This document shows positions 8,894 through 19,590 of a stretch of 64,000 nt of DNA, one piece after another. Source of the stretch: Agrococcus casei LMG 22410 (GTDB lineage Bacteria > Actinomycetota > Actinomycetes > Actinomycetales > Microbacteriaceae); assembly GCF_900163565.1 (NCBI RefSeq), contig NZ_FUHU01000004.1, positions 1-64,000 on the forward strand, given 5' to 3'. The position numbers and the translations under genes are program-made. Positions within the stretch are counted from its first letter, which is position 1, and every line of letters begins with the position of its first letter. The notes under the pieces were generated by a model. That model was not told the DNA's origin and did not search any database. It saw nothing but the letters and a program-made list of their open reading frames with translations.

Positions 8894-8944
8894 GTTGCGA
8901 AAAACGCACCAGTTTGACTGTCAAACCGGTGCGTTTTTCGCAAC
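8894..8944. terminator. bidirectional terminator between pstB and mutT1
   Basis: A 25-base inverted repeat (8894-8918 and 8920-8944) with one mismatch. It begins GTTGCGAAAAACGCACC and ends GGTGCGTTTTTCGCAAC, so an A-tract lies on one side and a T-tract on the other. It sits exactly between two converging genes and can end transcription from both. Confidence 0.85.
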
Positions 8945-8945
8945 T

Positions 8946-9889
8946 TCAGTGTTCGGGGGGAGCGTGGGTCTCGAAAGCGACGAGTCGCGGATGCGCGCCC
9001 ACAGTCACGTGGAAGACAGAGAACTCTGCCGTGCTGAGGTGTGCCGAAAAACGCAGCTCCTGGTCGATCTGCGCATCCGTCTGCTCTGCGATTGACGCGA
9101 CGATCGCCGGAATCACAGGCGCATGCGAGCAGAACACCGTCGAGCGCTGCTTCTCGAGCGCTTTGGCGACCTTGCGGCCGATGCCGTCGTCGTCGCCCGT
9201 GAAGGAGTCCTGTGACAGGTGCTTCGACGAGTGCACCTCTGCGCCGAGGCGCTTGGCCAGCGGCGCCACCGTCTGCAGGCAGCGCTTCGCAGTCGATGCC
9301 TGCACACGAGTCACGCCGAAGGCTGCGAGGCCTCCGGCGATCTGCTTCGCCTGCGTCTTGCCGCGGTCGGTGAGCTCGCGGGTCGAGTCGGGGCCCTCCC
9401 AGCGGTAGGGGTCGGCGGCCTTGCCGTGACGCAGCGCGACAAGCGCGACGGTGTGCTGCTCGCCCGCCTTGATCATCGCTTCGAACGACTCGAGCAGCCG
9501 CACATCCTCTTGGTAGGTGCAGCTCACCTTCGCCTCGTCGACCGTGAGCCAGTGCACTGCCTTGACTTCGCCGTTCGGCGAGAAGTCGCTCGCGGCGATC
9601 GCAGCCGCGCTGGCCTCCGCGTGCCAGTAGCGCACGACCTTGCGTCGGCCGTCAGGAAGCGCGTACTGGATCGTGCGTAGCGGCGCACCCAGGCGCACGG
9701 CCAGGCCCGTCTCCTCGTTCATCTCGCGCACGGCGCACTCGGGCAGCGTCTCGCCCGGGTCGAGTTTGCCCTTGGGTACCGTCAGGTCACGGTGCTTGGT
9801 GCGCTCTACCAGCAGCACTTCGACCCCGGCGGGGGAAGTGCGCCAGATGACCGCGCCAGCTGCGAGCACTGCGGCTTCGCGGCTGCTGC

Positions 9890-9893
<4 letters not shown>
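8946..9893 (-). CDS. mutT1: MutT1-like Nudix hydrolase fused to a histidine phosphatase domain
   Basis: A 315-residue two-domain protein. The N-terminal Nudix domain carries the box GKLDPGETLPECAV-REMNEETGL (residues ~42-64); the C-terminal half is a histidine-phosphatase domain with VALRHGKA (catalytic His) and a later FCSHAPVI. This matches mycobacterial MutT1, which removes 8-oxo-dGTP and diadenosine polyphosphates. As in mycobacteria it lies directly downstream of ppk, here with a 4-base ATGA overlap, suggesting coupling of polyphosphate and nucleotide-pool upkeep. Substrate is inferred from the family. Confidence 0.88.
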
Positions 9894-12073
<2,180 letters not shown>

Positions 12074-12136
12074 GCAGTCAATGATGCCACCGGTGCATGA
12101 ACGAAAGGTTGCGAATCAGCTCGCCCAGGGCTCAGC

Positions 12137-12958
12137 TCAGACGCTGTACTGCACGTCGATCGCCCAGCGCTCGAACCCGCCGCGGCGGTAGAGCTCGAGC
12201 GCAGGCGTGTTGTCGCCCTCTACGTACAGGTGGGCGAGCTCGGCACCCAGCTCGCGCATCCGCCCGAATGTCGCGCGCATCATGAGCGATCCGAGACCGC
12301 GTCCCTGCGCCTCGGGAACCACGCCCACCGCATACAGCTCGACGTAGTCGGGCTGGGGCTTGAGCCAGGTGAACGCGTCGATCTCGCCACCCGTCGTGTG
12401 GAGCAGCAGGTTGTCGTCGCTGTGCCAAGACTCGCGGCGCCTGTCGGCGAGGTCGCCGAGCGTGAGCCGACCCTGCTCGGGGTGGCCGGCGAAGGCTCGC
12501 GAGTTGGCGTCGACCCATGCCTCTGCATCGCCGTCGGTGAACGGACGCACCTCTTCGGGCACCTCGGCGTCTGCCGGAACCGGCGCGCGCAGCTGCAGCA
12601 GCTCGCGGGTCTTGGTCATCGACATGCGCTCGGCGATGGCTCGCGCAGCCGGGTGATCGCCATGCGCCCACACGCTCCATGCCGTGACGCCCAGCGTCTC
12701 GAAGTGCTGCGCCACGAGCTTCGCGAGCTTGTGCCCGCCGCCTGCGCCGCGCGCGTTCGGCCAGACCGCGAGCTCTGCTTCGCCAGCGGGTGCGACGAGT
12801 GCGACGCCGCGTTCGGTCGTGAGCATCGTGCGCTCGCCTCGGCGAGCTTCGATCAGTGCCTGGTCGTTGAACGGAGGGGCGCCGTCATGGTCTGCGACGG
12901 CGGCATTCAGATCGAGCAGACGCTGCAGGTCTGCCTGGTGCGGAGCCTGTTCATTCAT
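12137..12958 (-). CDS. mshD: mycothiol synthase MshD
   Basis: Acetylates Cys-GlcN-inositol in the last step of mycothiol synthesis; 273 residues of two tandem GNAT folds. The C-terminal acetyltransferase half has the MshD stretch ANSRAFAGHPEQGRLTLGDL, the acetyl-CoA loop VVPEAQGRGLGSLM and the end LYVEGDNTPALELYRRGGF. The N-terminal half is a weaker GNAT fold. TAGGCT lies 7 bases before the ATG, a likely leaderless promoter. Together with mca at 26614 it shows the organism uses mycothiol. Confidence 0.88.
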   Translation of the reverse strand: MNEQAPHQADLQRLLDLNAAVADHDGAPPFNDQALIEARRGERTMLTTERGVALVAPAGEAELAVWPNARGAGGGHKLAKLVAQHFETLGVTAWSVWAHGDHPAARAIAERMSMTKTRELLQLRAPVPADAEVPEEVRPFTDGDAEAWVDANSRAFAGHPEQGRLTLGDLADRRRESWHSDDNLLLHTTGGEIDAFTWLKPQPDYVELYAVGVVPEAQGRGLGSLMMRATFGRMRELGAELAHLYVEGDNTPALELYRRGGFERWAIDVQYSV

Positions 12959-13014
12959 GCGTCTCAGCCTAGCCGCGACGAGCAGATCGGCCGCAGGGCT
13001 GACACAATGGAGCC

Positions 13015-13359
13015 GTGAGTGAATCGTTGCCGAAGCCCGAGAGCGGTGACCGCCCGTTCGACGTGGCGGGCGCCAGCGGTCCGCGCCGCGTGCTCTGGCA
13101 GACCGTCGTGCCGGTGTGGCTGTTCACGATCGCCCAGGTCGTTGTCATCCTCGTGTTCACGGCGGCGACGGCCGGCATCTGGCTGCCCATCGCGTTCGGC
13201 CTCGCGACGCTGCTGGCGTTCATGCTGCAGCTGGCCGTGCCCACGACCCCCGGTCACGTCGCCCGGCTCGGATGGGCCATTGGAGGGTCGTTCGTGGTGC
13301 TCGCGATTCCGACGGCTGCGGTGTTCCTGACCGTGCCGCAGGTGCAGATCGGCGGCTGA
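13015..13359 (+). CDS. small two-to-three-segment membrane protein of unknown function
   Basis: A 114-residue protein from the GTG at 13015. After a polar N-terminus it has hydrophobic segments at about 34-55, 60-80 and 90-108. No domain is recognised. CACAAT lies 6 bases before the GTG and there is no clear ribosome site, so a leaderless start is likely. It is divergent from mshD and followed by another small membrane gene. Similar proteins seem common in Microbacteriaceae. Confidence 0.6.
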   Translation: MSESLPKPESGDRPFDVAGASGPRRVLWQTVVPVWLFTIAQVVVILVFTAATAGIWLPIAFGLATLLAFMLQLAVPTTPGHVARLGWAIGGSFVVLAIPTAAVFLTVPQVQIGG

Positions 13360-13382
13360 CGCTCAGTTGCTAGACTGGTGTC

Positions 13383-13505
13383 ATGGATCAGATCCCCGTC
13401 ATCGCCTTTGAAATCTTCTTCCTCGGCCTGCTGGGCCTTGCCTCGCTCGCCATCCTCGGCAGCGCGGTCGTGGTGCTCCGCGGACTCTTCCGGGGGCAGC
13501 GCTAA
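13383..13505 (+). CDS. 40-residue single-segment membrane microprotein
   Basis: A short ORF, MDQIPVIAFEIFFLGLLGLA followed by SLAILGSAVVVLRGLFRGQR. It is one long hydrophobic helix with a basic C-terminal end, a topology typical of small membrane proteins. The ATG is preceded by TAGACT and 6 bases, the same leaderless-promoter arrangement as neighbouring real genes, and it ends 3 bases before the next gene. Function unknown. The promoter placement is the main reason to believe it is translated. Confidence 0.55.
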   Translation: MDQIPVIAFEIFFLGLLGLASLAILGSAVVVLRGLFRGQR

Positions 13506-13508
13506 GCC

Positions 13509-14144
13509 GTGCTGACAATCGACGCCTCGCTGCCCAGCGAACTCGCGCCGCTGGCCTGGCTTGTCGGCGAGTGGGAGGGCACGGGCGTCATCTCGTACCC
13601 GCTTCCCTCCAGCGACGCGAGCGCCAGCGCAGACCCGGTCGAGATCGAGTTCGGCCAGCGCATGTCGTTCTCGCACAACGGCCTGGGCTTCCTCAGTTAC
13701 ACGGCTGCCGCGTGGCGCCTCGACGACGAGTCGCCGATTGCCGCCGAATCAGGGTTCTGGCGCCTGTCGCGCGCGCAAGACCCGCGTGACCTCGGCCCCG
13801 GCATGCTGCCGGCAGACGGCACGCCCATCGGCTCTGCCGCCGACCTCGAGCCGCTGCGCCGCGAAGACGGCGGGTTCGACATCGAAGCCTCGATCGTGCA
13901 CCCGAACGGCGTGAGCGAGCTCTACCTCGGCACCGCCGCCGGCGCTCGCATCGACCTCGCGACCGACGCCGTGATGCGATCGCCGAACGCCAAAGAGCAC
14001 AGCGCCTCCACGCGCATGCTCGGCCTCGTCGAGGGGCACCTGCTCTGGGCGTGGGACATCGTCGCCCTCGGCACACCCCTCACCTCGCACGCCTCCGCAA
14101 GACTTGCGCGCGTTGCAGAAAGCGCATCCGATGACGACGCTTGA
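13509..14144 (+). CDS. nitrobindin-like heme-binding beta-barrel protein
   Basis: A 211-residue protein of the FABP/THAP4-like nitrobindin family, ferric-heme beta-barrels reported to bind NO and isomerise peroxynitrite. Family marks are APLAWLVGEWEGTGVISYP near the start, FSHNGLGFLSYTAAAWRLDD, then ESGFWRL and the end MLGLVEGHLLWAWDIVALG. The linker around residues 90-115 is longer than usual. It starts at GTG 13509, 3 bases after the microprotein, and overlaps ygfZ by 14 bases, so the two are probably one transcript. Enzyme activity is inferred from the family. Confidence 0.78.
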   Translation: MLTIDASLPSELAPLAWLVGEWEGTGVISYPLPSSDASASADPVEIEFGQRMSFSHNGLGFLSYTAAAWRLDDESPIAAESGFWRLSRAQDPRDLGPGMLPADGTPIGSAADLEPLRREDGGFDIEASIVHPNGVSELYLGTAAGARIDLATDAVMRSPNAKEHSASTRMLGLVEGHLLWAWDIVALGTPLTSHASARLARVAESASDDDA

Positions 14145-15186
14145 CTCGCTGCCGGGCGCCGTCGCCGATGAGCGCAGCGGCGTGCTGCACTACGGCCAGC
14201 CGATCCGCGAGCAGCGCACCTTCGACCGGGGTGCACTCGTGCCCGTGGCGCGCGAAGTGCTGCAGCTGACGGGCCCCGATCGCCTCACCTGGCTCGACTC
14301 GATCACGACCCAGCAGCTGAATCTGAAGCCCGGAGACAGCACAGAAGACCTCGTGCTCAGCCCGAACGGCAAGATCGAGCACGCGATGAAGCTCGTTGAC
14401 GACGGCGAATCGCTCTGGATCATCGTCGATCCCGGTGCCCGCGCGAGCCTGGCCGAGTTTCTGCTGCGCATGCGCTTCATGCGCCAGGTCGAGATCTTCG
14501 AGCGCGACGACCTCGTCGTCGTCGGGGTCTCCGGTGCGCTTGAGGCGCCCGATGGCCCCGCCTGGCGCGATGGCTGGCCCGAAGCCGCGCCCGGAGGCGT
14601 GCGCTACGGCTCGTACCTGCCCGACACAGCGTGGTCGTGGCGCGAGGTCATCGTTCCCGCTGGCGCTGAACTGCCGACGGATGCCGTGGCCGGCTCGGTC
14701 GCGTACGATGCGGCGCGCATCGCGGCGGGGCGTCCGTCTGCGGCCGACGCCGACGACCGTGCGATCCCGCACGAGCTCGACTGGCTGACGACCGCCGTGC
14801 ACCTCACGAAGGGCTGCTACCGCGGTCAGGAGACCGTTGCGAAGGTGCACAATCTCGGTGCGCCCCCGCGTCGGCTGACGCTGCTGCACCTCGACGGCTC
14901 TGACTCGGTCATGCCGGTCTCTGGCGCAGAGGTTCGGGTCGGCGACAAGGCCGCCGGTCACGTGACATCGGCCGCCTATCACCACGAGCTCGGCCCCATC
15001 GCGCTCGCGCTGCTCAAGCGATCGGTCGCACCCGACGCCCAGCTGACGGTGCTCGCGGGCGACGACGCGACGCACGAGATCTCGGCTGCGCAAGAGGTGC
15101 TGGTGCCGCCTGAGGCGGGCCACGCCAACCGGCCGCCGCGCCTGCCGCGGCTCGGCGCGGTCAAGCGTCCGCCGAATCGCCCCTAG
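14131..15186 (+). CDS. ygfZ: YgfZ/GcvT-like folate-binding protein
   Basis: A 351-residue protein of the YgfZ family, tetrahydrofolate-dependent helpers in repair or assembly of iron-sulfur enzymes. The family signature KGCYRGQETVAKVHN (with the conserved Cys) is present, as are LTWLDSITTQQL and LSPNGKIEHAM of the GcvT-type fold. I chose ATG 14131; an upstream TTG at 14104 is possible. It overlaps the nitrobindin-like gene by 14 bases, a pairing also seen in other actinobacteria, hinting at a shared role in stress or heme/iron-sulfur biology. Confidence 0.85.
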   Translation: MTTLDSLPGAVADERSGVLHYGQPIREQRTFDRGALVPVAREVLQLTGPDRLTWLDSITTQQLNLKPGDSTEDLVLSPNGKIEHAMKLVDDGESLWIIVDPGARASLAEFLLRMRFMRQVEIFERDDLVVVGVSGALEAPDGPAWRDGWPEAAPGGVRYGSYLPDTAWSWREVIVPAGAELPTDAVAGSVAYDAARIAAGRPSAADADDRAIPHELDWLTTAVHLTKGCYRGQETVAKVHNLGAPPRRLTLLHLDGSDSVMPVSGAEVRVGDKAAGHVTSAAYHHELGPIALALLKRSVAPDAQLTVLAGDDATHEISAAQEVLVPPEAGHANRPPRLPRLGAVKRPPNRP

Positions 15187-16044
15187 TCACTGCTTCGGGC
15201 TGACCGCGCTCCACGGCAGCGTCAGCTCGCCCAGTCGCGTGCGCTCGCGCCAGTGCAGCACCGGCCAGCCGCCCGAGCGCATGCCGGCAACGGTCTGCGC
15301 CCAGCGCTGCGCCGCACCGAACGACGCATAGCCTGCAGACGCCTCCCAGGCGGCGTCGAGGTCGGCCAGTGCGGCATGAATGCGCTCGCCGGGCACATTG
15401 CGGTGGATCAGCGCCTTCGGCAGCCGCTCGGCCACGACCGAAGGCGCGGGCATCGGGTCGGTGCCGAGCTCGTCGACCTTGAGCGCGATCGTGAAGGTCT
15501 CGGGCCCCGCCGCAGACAGCGTGATCCAGCTGGCGACACGGCCGATCTCGTTCGACGTGCCTTCGACGAGCATGCCCCCTGGAGCCAGTCGCCCGCAGAG
15601 CTGACGCCAGACATCGGCGACCTCGCCCTCGTCGTACTGGCGCAGCACGTTCATCGCCCTGACGACCGCCGGCTTTCGCGGCGTCGCAAGCTCGAAGCCG
15701 CCGACCTCGAACCGCACGCGCTCTCGCAGCCCGTCTGCGGTTGCCGCGCCGACGTCGCGACCCAGCACCCGCGCATCCGCCTCGAGTGCCGCCAGAAACT
15801 CTGCCCGGGCCAGCTCGACGCGCTCGGGGTTGATCTCGAGGCCCAGAACAGAGGCGGTCGGGTTCACCTCGTTCAGGCGGCTGAAGAGTTCGAGCGTCGT
15901 CGTGGCGGATGCGCCGAATCCGAGATCGACGACGAGCGCGTCTGCGAGGCGGGCGGCAGGCAGCGAGCAGATCCAGCGGTCTGCGCGCCGGAGCCTGTTG
16001 ACGCCGGTGGTTCCGCGCGTGATTCTGCCGACAGGTCTCACCAT
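15187..16044 (-). CDS. class I SAM-dependent methyltransferase
   Basis: 285 residues from the ATG at 16044; any longer reading would overlap gpmA. A Rossmann-type SAM-binding motif is seen as ALVVDLGFGASATTTLELF, followed by VLGLEINPERVELARAEF (acidic residue after beta-2) and VRAMNVLRQYDEGEV. The substrate cannot be told from the sequence. It meets ygfZ tail to tail with stop codons touching, and is divergent from gpmA across 52 bases. Confidence 0.75.
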   Translation of the reverse strand: MVRPVGRITRGTTGVNRLRRADRWICSLPAARLADALVVDLGFGASATTTLELFSRLNEVNPTASVLGLEINPERVELARAEFLAALEADARVLGRDVGAATADGLRERVRFEVGGFELATPRKPAVVRAMNVLRQYDEGEVADVWRQLCGRLAPGGMLVEGTSNEIGRVASWITLSAAGPETFTIALKVDELGTDPMPAPSVVAERLPKALIHRNVPGERIHAALADLDAAWEASAGYASFGAAQRWAQTVAGMRSGGWPVLHWRERTRLGELTLPWSAVSPKQ

Positions 16045-16096
16045 GCTCTCATCATCGCATCGGCGAAAGCGGCTCGTGCGCAGGTAGGCTGAGGTC

Positions 16097-16852
16097 ATGA
16101 CTGAACGCACGCTCATCCTGCTACGCCATGGCCAGTCCGAGTGGAATGCGCTCAACCTCTTCACCGGTTGGGTCGACGTCCGCCTCACGAACCTCGGCGC
16201 TCTCGAAGCCGAGCGGGGAGGTGCGCTGCTTCGCGAGAAGGGGCTCCTGCCCGACGTGCTGCACACATCGCTGCTCACTCGCGCGATCCAGACCGCCAAC
16301 ATCGCGCTCGACGCCGCCGACCGCGCCTGGATTCCGGTGCACCGCGACTGGCGCCTCAACGAGCGCCACTACGGCGACCTGCAGGGCAAGAACAAGGCCG
16401 AGACGCAGGAGCAGTACGGCGAGGAGCAGTTCATGGAGTGGCGTCGCTCGTTCGACGTGCCGCCGCCCGTGATCTCTGACGAGAACGAGTACTCGCAGGC
16501 GGGCGACCCCCGCTACGCAGGCATCGACGCCGAGATGCCCAAGACCGAGGCTCTGAAGAACGTCATCGACCGCCTCATGCCGTACTGGAACGGCCCCATC
16601 GCAGACGACCTCAACGCAGGCAAGACGGTGCTCGTCACTGCGCACGGCAACTCGCTGCGCGCACTGGTCAAGCACCTCGAGGGCATCGGCGACGACGAGA
16701 TCTCGTCGCTCAACATCCCCACGGGCATCCCGCTGGTGTACAAGCTCAACGACCAGCTCGAGGCCATCGGCAAGGGCGAGTACCTCGACCCAGAGGCAGC
16801 CGCAGCCGGCGCCGCAGCCGTTGCCAGCCAGGGCAGCAAAGAAGAGCAGTAG
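16097..16852 (+). CDS. gpmA: 2,3-bisphosphoglycerate-dependent phosphoglycerate mutase
   Basis: Glycolytic enzyme interconverting 3- and 2-phosphoglycerate; 251 residues. [20 protein letters not shown] carries the phosphorylated histidine, [12 protein letters not shown] the second phosphate-binding part and [16 protein letters not shown] the second catalytic histidine. The Ala-rich C-terminal tail is a common extra. The start lies 6 bases after TAGGCT (16085-16090), a leaderless promoter pattern. A strong terminator follows at 16868. Confidence 0.96.
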   Translation: MTERTLILLRHGQSEWNALNLFTGWVDVRLTNLGALEAERGGALLREKGLLPDVLHTSLLTRAIQTANIALDAADRAWIPVHRDWRLNERHYGDLQGKNKAETQEQYGEEQFMEWRRSFDVPPPVISDENEYSQAGDPRYAGIDAEMPKTEALKNVIDRLMPYWNGPIADDLNAGKTVLVTAHGNSLRALVKHLEGIGDDEISSLNIPTGIPLVYKLNDQLEAIGKGEYLDPEAAAAGAAAVASQGSKEEQ

Positions 16853-16867
16853 AAGCCAGAACACATG

Positions 16868-16901
16868 AAGAGAGGGGGCCGCAGAAGCGGCCCCCTCTCT
16901 T
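16868..16901. terminator. bidirectional terminator between gpmA and phoU
   Basis: A perfect 15-bp stem, AAGAGAGGGGGCCGC and its complement GCGGCCCCCTCTCTT, around an AGAA loop. It is centred between two converging genes and serves both strands. Confidence 0.9.
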
Positions 16902-16909
16902 GCATTGCC

Positions 16910-17572
16910 TTACTCGGCGTCGTCTTCTGCCTCGGTCCATTCGCCGGTCGCGAGGTAGTTCATCTTCTTCGCGATGCTGACGGCGTGGTCGGCGAAACGC
17001 TCGTGGTAGCGGCTGCCGAGCACCATGTCGACCGTCACGGTCGAGGGCTCGTTCCAGTCGTCTGAGAGCACGACGTCGAACACGCGCTGGTGCAGCGCGT
17101 CGACCTCGTCGTCGAGCTGGCGGATGCGGTCGCCGACGTCGACGCTCTCGGTCTTCAGCAGCTCGACCAGCAGGCCGGCGATCTGGATGTCGAGCTGGCC
17201 CATCTCGCGGAAGGTCTCGGCGAGCGTGCCTGGCACGACCTCTTCGGGGAATCGGTAGCGCGACAAGGTCGCGATGTGGCGAGCGAGGTCGCCCATGCGC
17301 TCGAGCGAGGCCGAGATGCGCAGCGACGACACGACGATGCGGAGGTCGCGAGCGACCGGCCCCTGCCGTGCCATGATGTCGATGCTGTACTCGTCGAGCG
17401 AGTCGACCTGCTCGTCGATGTTGACGTCGCTGGCGATGACCTTCTCGGCAAGCTGCACGTCGCTGCTGTGGAGCGCCTCGTGTGAGAGCTTGATTGCGGT
17501 CTCGACCGCTTCGCTGATGGAGACGAGCCGGGTCTGAACCTCGGCAAGCTCTTGCTGGAAGACTTCACGCAT
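16910..17572 (-). CDS. phoU: phosphate transport regulator PhoU
   Basis: A 220-residue all-helical protein with two PhoU repeats; each has the metal-binding type pattern, LERMGDLARHIA (near residue 92) and RYHERFADHAVSIA (near 190). PhoU links the Pst transporter to the SenX3-RegX3 type system, keeping it off when phosphate is sufficient. It is divergent from senX3 and a PHO box lies 62-83 bases upstream of its start, reading in its direction. Here phoU is apart from the pst operon. Confidence 0.95.
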   Translation of the reverse strand: MREVFQQELAEVQTRLVSISEAVETAIKLSHEALHSSDVQLAEKVIASDVNIDEQVDSLDEYSIDIMARQGPVARDLRIVVSSLRISASLERMGDLARHIATLSRYRFPEEVVPGTLAETFREMGQLDIQIAGLLVELLKTESVDVGDRIRQLDDEVDALHQRVFDVVLSDDWNEPSTVTVDMVLGSRYHERFADHAVSIAKKMNYLATGEWTEAEDDAE

Positions 17573-17599
17573 TACTTCGTCCGTCCTTAGTCTGGGGGC

Positions 17600-17614
17600 G
17601 TGCGATCATCGCAC
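17600..17614. promoter_or_regulatory. 15-bp palindrome in the phoU leader
   Basis: GTGCGAT-C-ATCGCAC is a perfect 7-bp inverted repeat 28 bases before the phoU ATG. It could be a protein site or a small RNA hairpin; no binding protein can be assigned. Confidence 0.35.
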
Positions 17615-17633
17615 ATTGACCCAGTGTTCCAAG

Positions 17634-17655
17634 CGCGGGTGAACACCAGGTGATG
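17634..17655 (-). promoter_or_regulatory. PHO box in the phoU/senX3 divergent region
   Basis: Read on the minus strand: CATCACCTGGT then GTTCACCCGCG, two 11-bp units. The second starts with a perfect GTTCACC and the first keeps TCACCT; both match the tandem repeats before pstS. Orientation favours phoU, but the site could also serve senX3, whose probable transcript start is 104 bases away. This suggests phosphate-dependent autoregulation. Confidence 0.7.
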
Positions 17656-17758
17656 AGAGGGTAACGACTGTGTGCCCCTCCGGCCTTCCAGGGTAGCCGC
17701 ACTGCTCTGAGAAGACCATTCGGGGCTCGTGCGCCGCACGCACCACTACGCTGGATGC

Positions 17759-18895
17759 GTGGATCATCCTGCCGCCCTCGTCCTCATTGCCTTCGGTTTC
17801 GGAGTCGCAGTGACGGCGGTCTTCTGCATTGTGATCTACAACGCCGTGAAGAGCAGCCGCTCGGTGCTGGCCATGAATGTCGAACGGATTCCCGAGGGAG
17901 TCGTCGACGTCGTCATGGCCCTCGATTCCGGCGGCATCATCCTCGACAGGTCGAACCGCGTGCTCGAGGCATCCTCCGGCGCGCTGCGCCTGGGGCTCGT
18001 GGCGGGGGAGGAGCTCTCGCACAAGAGCCTCATCACCATCGCCGAAGAGGCCCGAGAAGCAGGCGAGCCGCTCACGCGCATCCTCGAGGTCAGCCGCGGC
18101 CGATTCGCAGACGCGACGCAGATGCTGCTGCACGTGCGCGCGGCGCCGCTGGGCGTGCGCTACCTGCTGCTGCTGATCGACGACCGCACCGAAGAGGAGC
18201 GGCTGAACAGCGTGCGCCGCGACTTCATTGCGAACGTCTCGCACGAGCTGAAGACGCCGGTCGGCGCAATCTCTCTGCTGGCTGACGCGGTCGAGGCCGC
18301 CGGCGACGACCTCGAGCGGGTGCGGAGCTTCACGCGGCGCCTGCAGCACGAGTCGCACCGCCTCGGCGCCATGACCAAGGAGATCATCGATCTCACGCGC
18401 ATCCAGGCAGAAGACCCGCTGGCAAGGCCCGAGACCGTCGAGATCGGTGCCATCGTCGACGCCGCCATCGACGCGAACCGGGTGGCAGCGGATGCCAAGT
18501 CGATTCGCCTGTCGGGGCGAGTGGTCGATGACGTCGAGGTGCTCGGCGATCCGCACATGCTGACGATGGCGCTGAACAACCTCGTGACCAACGCGGTCAG
18601 CTACTCGCAGGAGCACACGCATGTCGGCGTGGGAGCACGGGTCGAAGGCGACCTGATCGAGATCGCAGTTACCGACAAGGGCATCGGCATCGACCCCGCT
18701 GACCAGCAGCGCGTGTTCGAGCGGTTCTATCGTGTCGACCAGGCCAGGAGCCGCCAGACTGGCGGAACCGGGCTCGGCCTCTCTATCGTGAAGCATGTGG
18801 TGAAGAGCCACGGCGGCACGGTCTCGCTGTGGTCGAGGCCCGGCCACGGTTCGACGTTCACCATGAGGCTTCCGTACGTGAAGCCGCAGGCATAA
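17759..18895 (+). CDS. senX3: phosphate-sensing histidine kinase SenX3
   Basis: 378 residues from GTG 17759. I chose this start because TACGCT lies 6 bases before it (leaderless pattern) and the membrane segment begins right after (ALVLIAFGFGVAVTAVFCIV). A PAS-like region (~40-150) precedes the HisKA box FIANVSHELKTPVGA with phospho-acceptor His162. The ATPase domain has NLVTNAVSYS, DKGIGIDP, FERFYRVDQARSR and GGTGLGLSIVKH. It acts with RegX3 (9 bases downstream) to control phosphate genes such as pst, with PhoU encoded divergently. Confidence 0.93.
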   Translation: MDHPAALVLIAFGFGVAVTAVFCIVIYNAVKSSRSVLAMNVERIPEGVVDVVMALDSGGIILDRSNRVLEASSGALRLGLVAGEELSHKSLITIAEEAREAGEPLTRILEVSRGRFADATQMLLHVRAAPLGVRYLLLLIDDRTEEERLNSVRRDFIANVSHELKTPVGAISLLADAVEAAGDDLERVRSFTRRLQHESHRLGAMTKEIIDLTRIQAEDPLARPETVEIGAIVDAAIDANRVAADAKSIRLSGRVVDDVEVLGDPHMLTMALNNLVTNAVSYSQEHTHVGVGARVEGDLIEIAVTDKGIGIDPADQQRVFERFYRVDQARSRQTGGTGLGLSIVKHVVKSHGGTVSLWSRPGHGSTFTMRLPYVKPQA

Positions 18896-18903
18896 GGAGA
18901 CCC

Positions 18904-19584
18904 ATGACGAAGATTCTGATTGTCGAAGACGAGGCGGCCCTTGCCGAGCCGCTGGCGTTCCTGCTCGAGCGCGAAGGCTACGAGGTCGTCACAGCAGAAG
19001 ACGGCATCACGGCGCTGACGCTCTTCGACTCTGAGAATCCAGACCTCGTGCTGCTCGACCTCATGCTGCCGGGGCGCAGCGGCACCGAGGTGTGCCGCGA
19101 GATCAGGGCCACGTCGACCGTGCCCGTCATCATGGTCACCGCGAAAGACACCGAGGTCGACAAGATCGTCGGCCTCGAGCTCGGCGCCGACGACTACGTC
19201 ACCAAGCCGTACTCGACTCGCGAGCTCGTGGCGCGCATCCGTGCGGTCCTGCGTCGCCGCGGCCCTGAAGAAGTCGAGTCGGATGCGGTGGTGGAGTGCG
19301 GTCGCGTGCGTCTCGACGCCGACCGTCACACCGTGGAGGTTGCGGGCGAGGAAGTCGCGATGCCGCTCAAGGAGTTCGAGCTGCTCGAGTACCTCATGCG
19401 CAACAGCGGCCGCGTGCTCACACGCGGTCAGCTGATCGACCGGGTTTGGGGCGTCGACTACTTCGGTGACACGAAGACGCTCGACGTGCACATCAAGCGC
19501 CTGCGCTCGAAGATCGAGAACGACCCGTCGATGCCCGCGCAGCTGCTGACAGTGCGCGGCGTCGGCTACCGCTTCGAGGAGTAG
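18904..19584 (+). CDS. regX3: phosphate response regulator RegX3
   Basis: 226-residue OmpR/PhoB-type regulator starting at ATG 18904 behind AAGGAG. The receiver domain has the acidic pocket VEDE, the phosphorylation site Asp52 in LLDLMLPGRSG and the lysine in YVTKPYSTREL. The C-terminal winged helix ends RVWGVDYFGDTKTLDVHIKR-LRSKIE and VRGVGYRFEE. It is the expected protein for the PHO boxes at 4741 and 17634. Confidence 0.95.
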   Translation: MTKILIVEDEAALAEPLAFLLEREGYEVVTAEDGITALTLFDSENPDLVLLDLMLPGRSGTEVCREIRATSTVPVIMVTAKDTEVDKIVGLELGADDYVTKPYSTRELVARIRAVLRRRGPEEVESDAVVECGRVRLDADRHTVEVAGEEVAMPLKEFELLEYLMRNSGRVLTRGQLIDRVWGVDYFGDTKTLDVHIKRLRSKIENDPSMPAQLLTVRGVGYRFEE

Positions 19585-19590
19585 CGGAGG

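Noticed and set aside
15860-15885. Possible third PHO box (GTTCACCTC then GTTCAGGCG)
   Set aside because: The spacing is 9 instead of 11 bases, the second unit is poor, and it lies inside the methyltransferase coding sequence away from any start.
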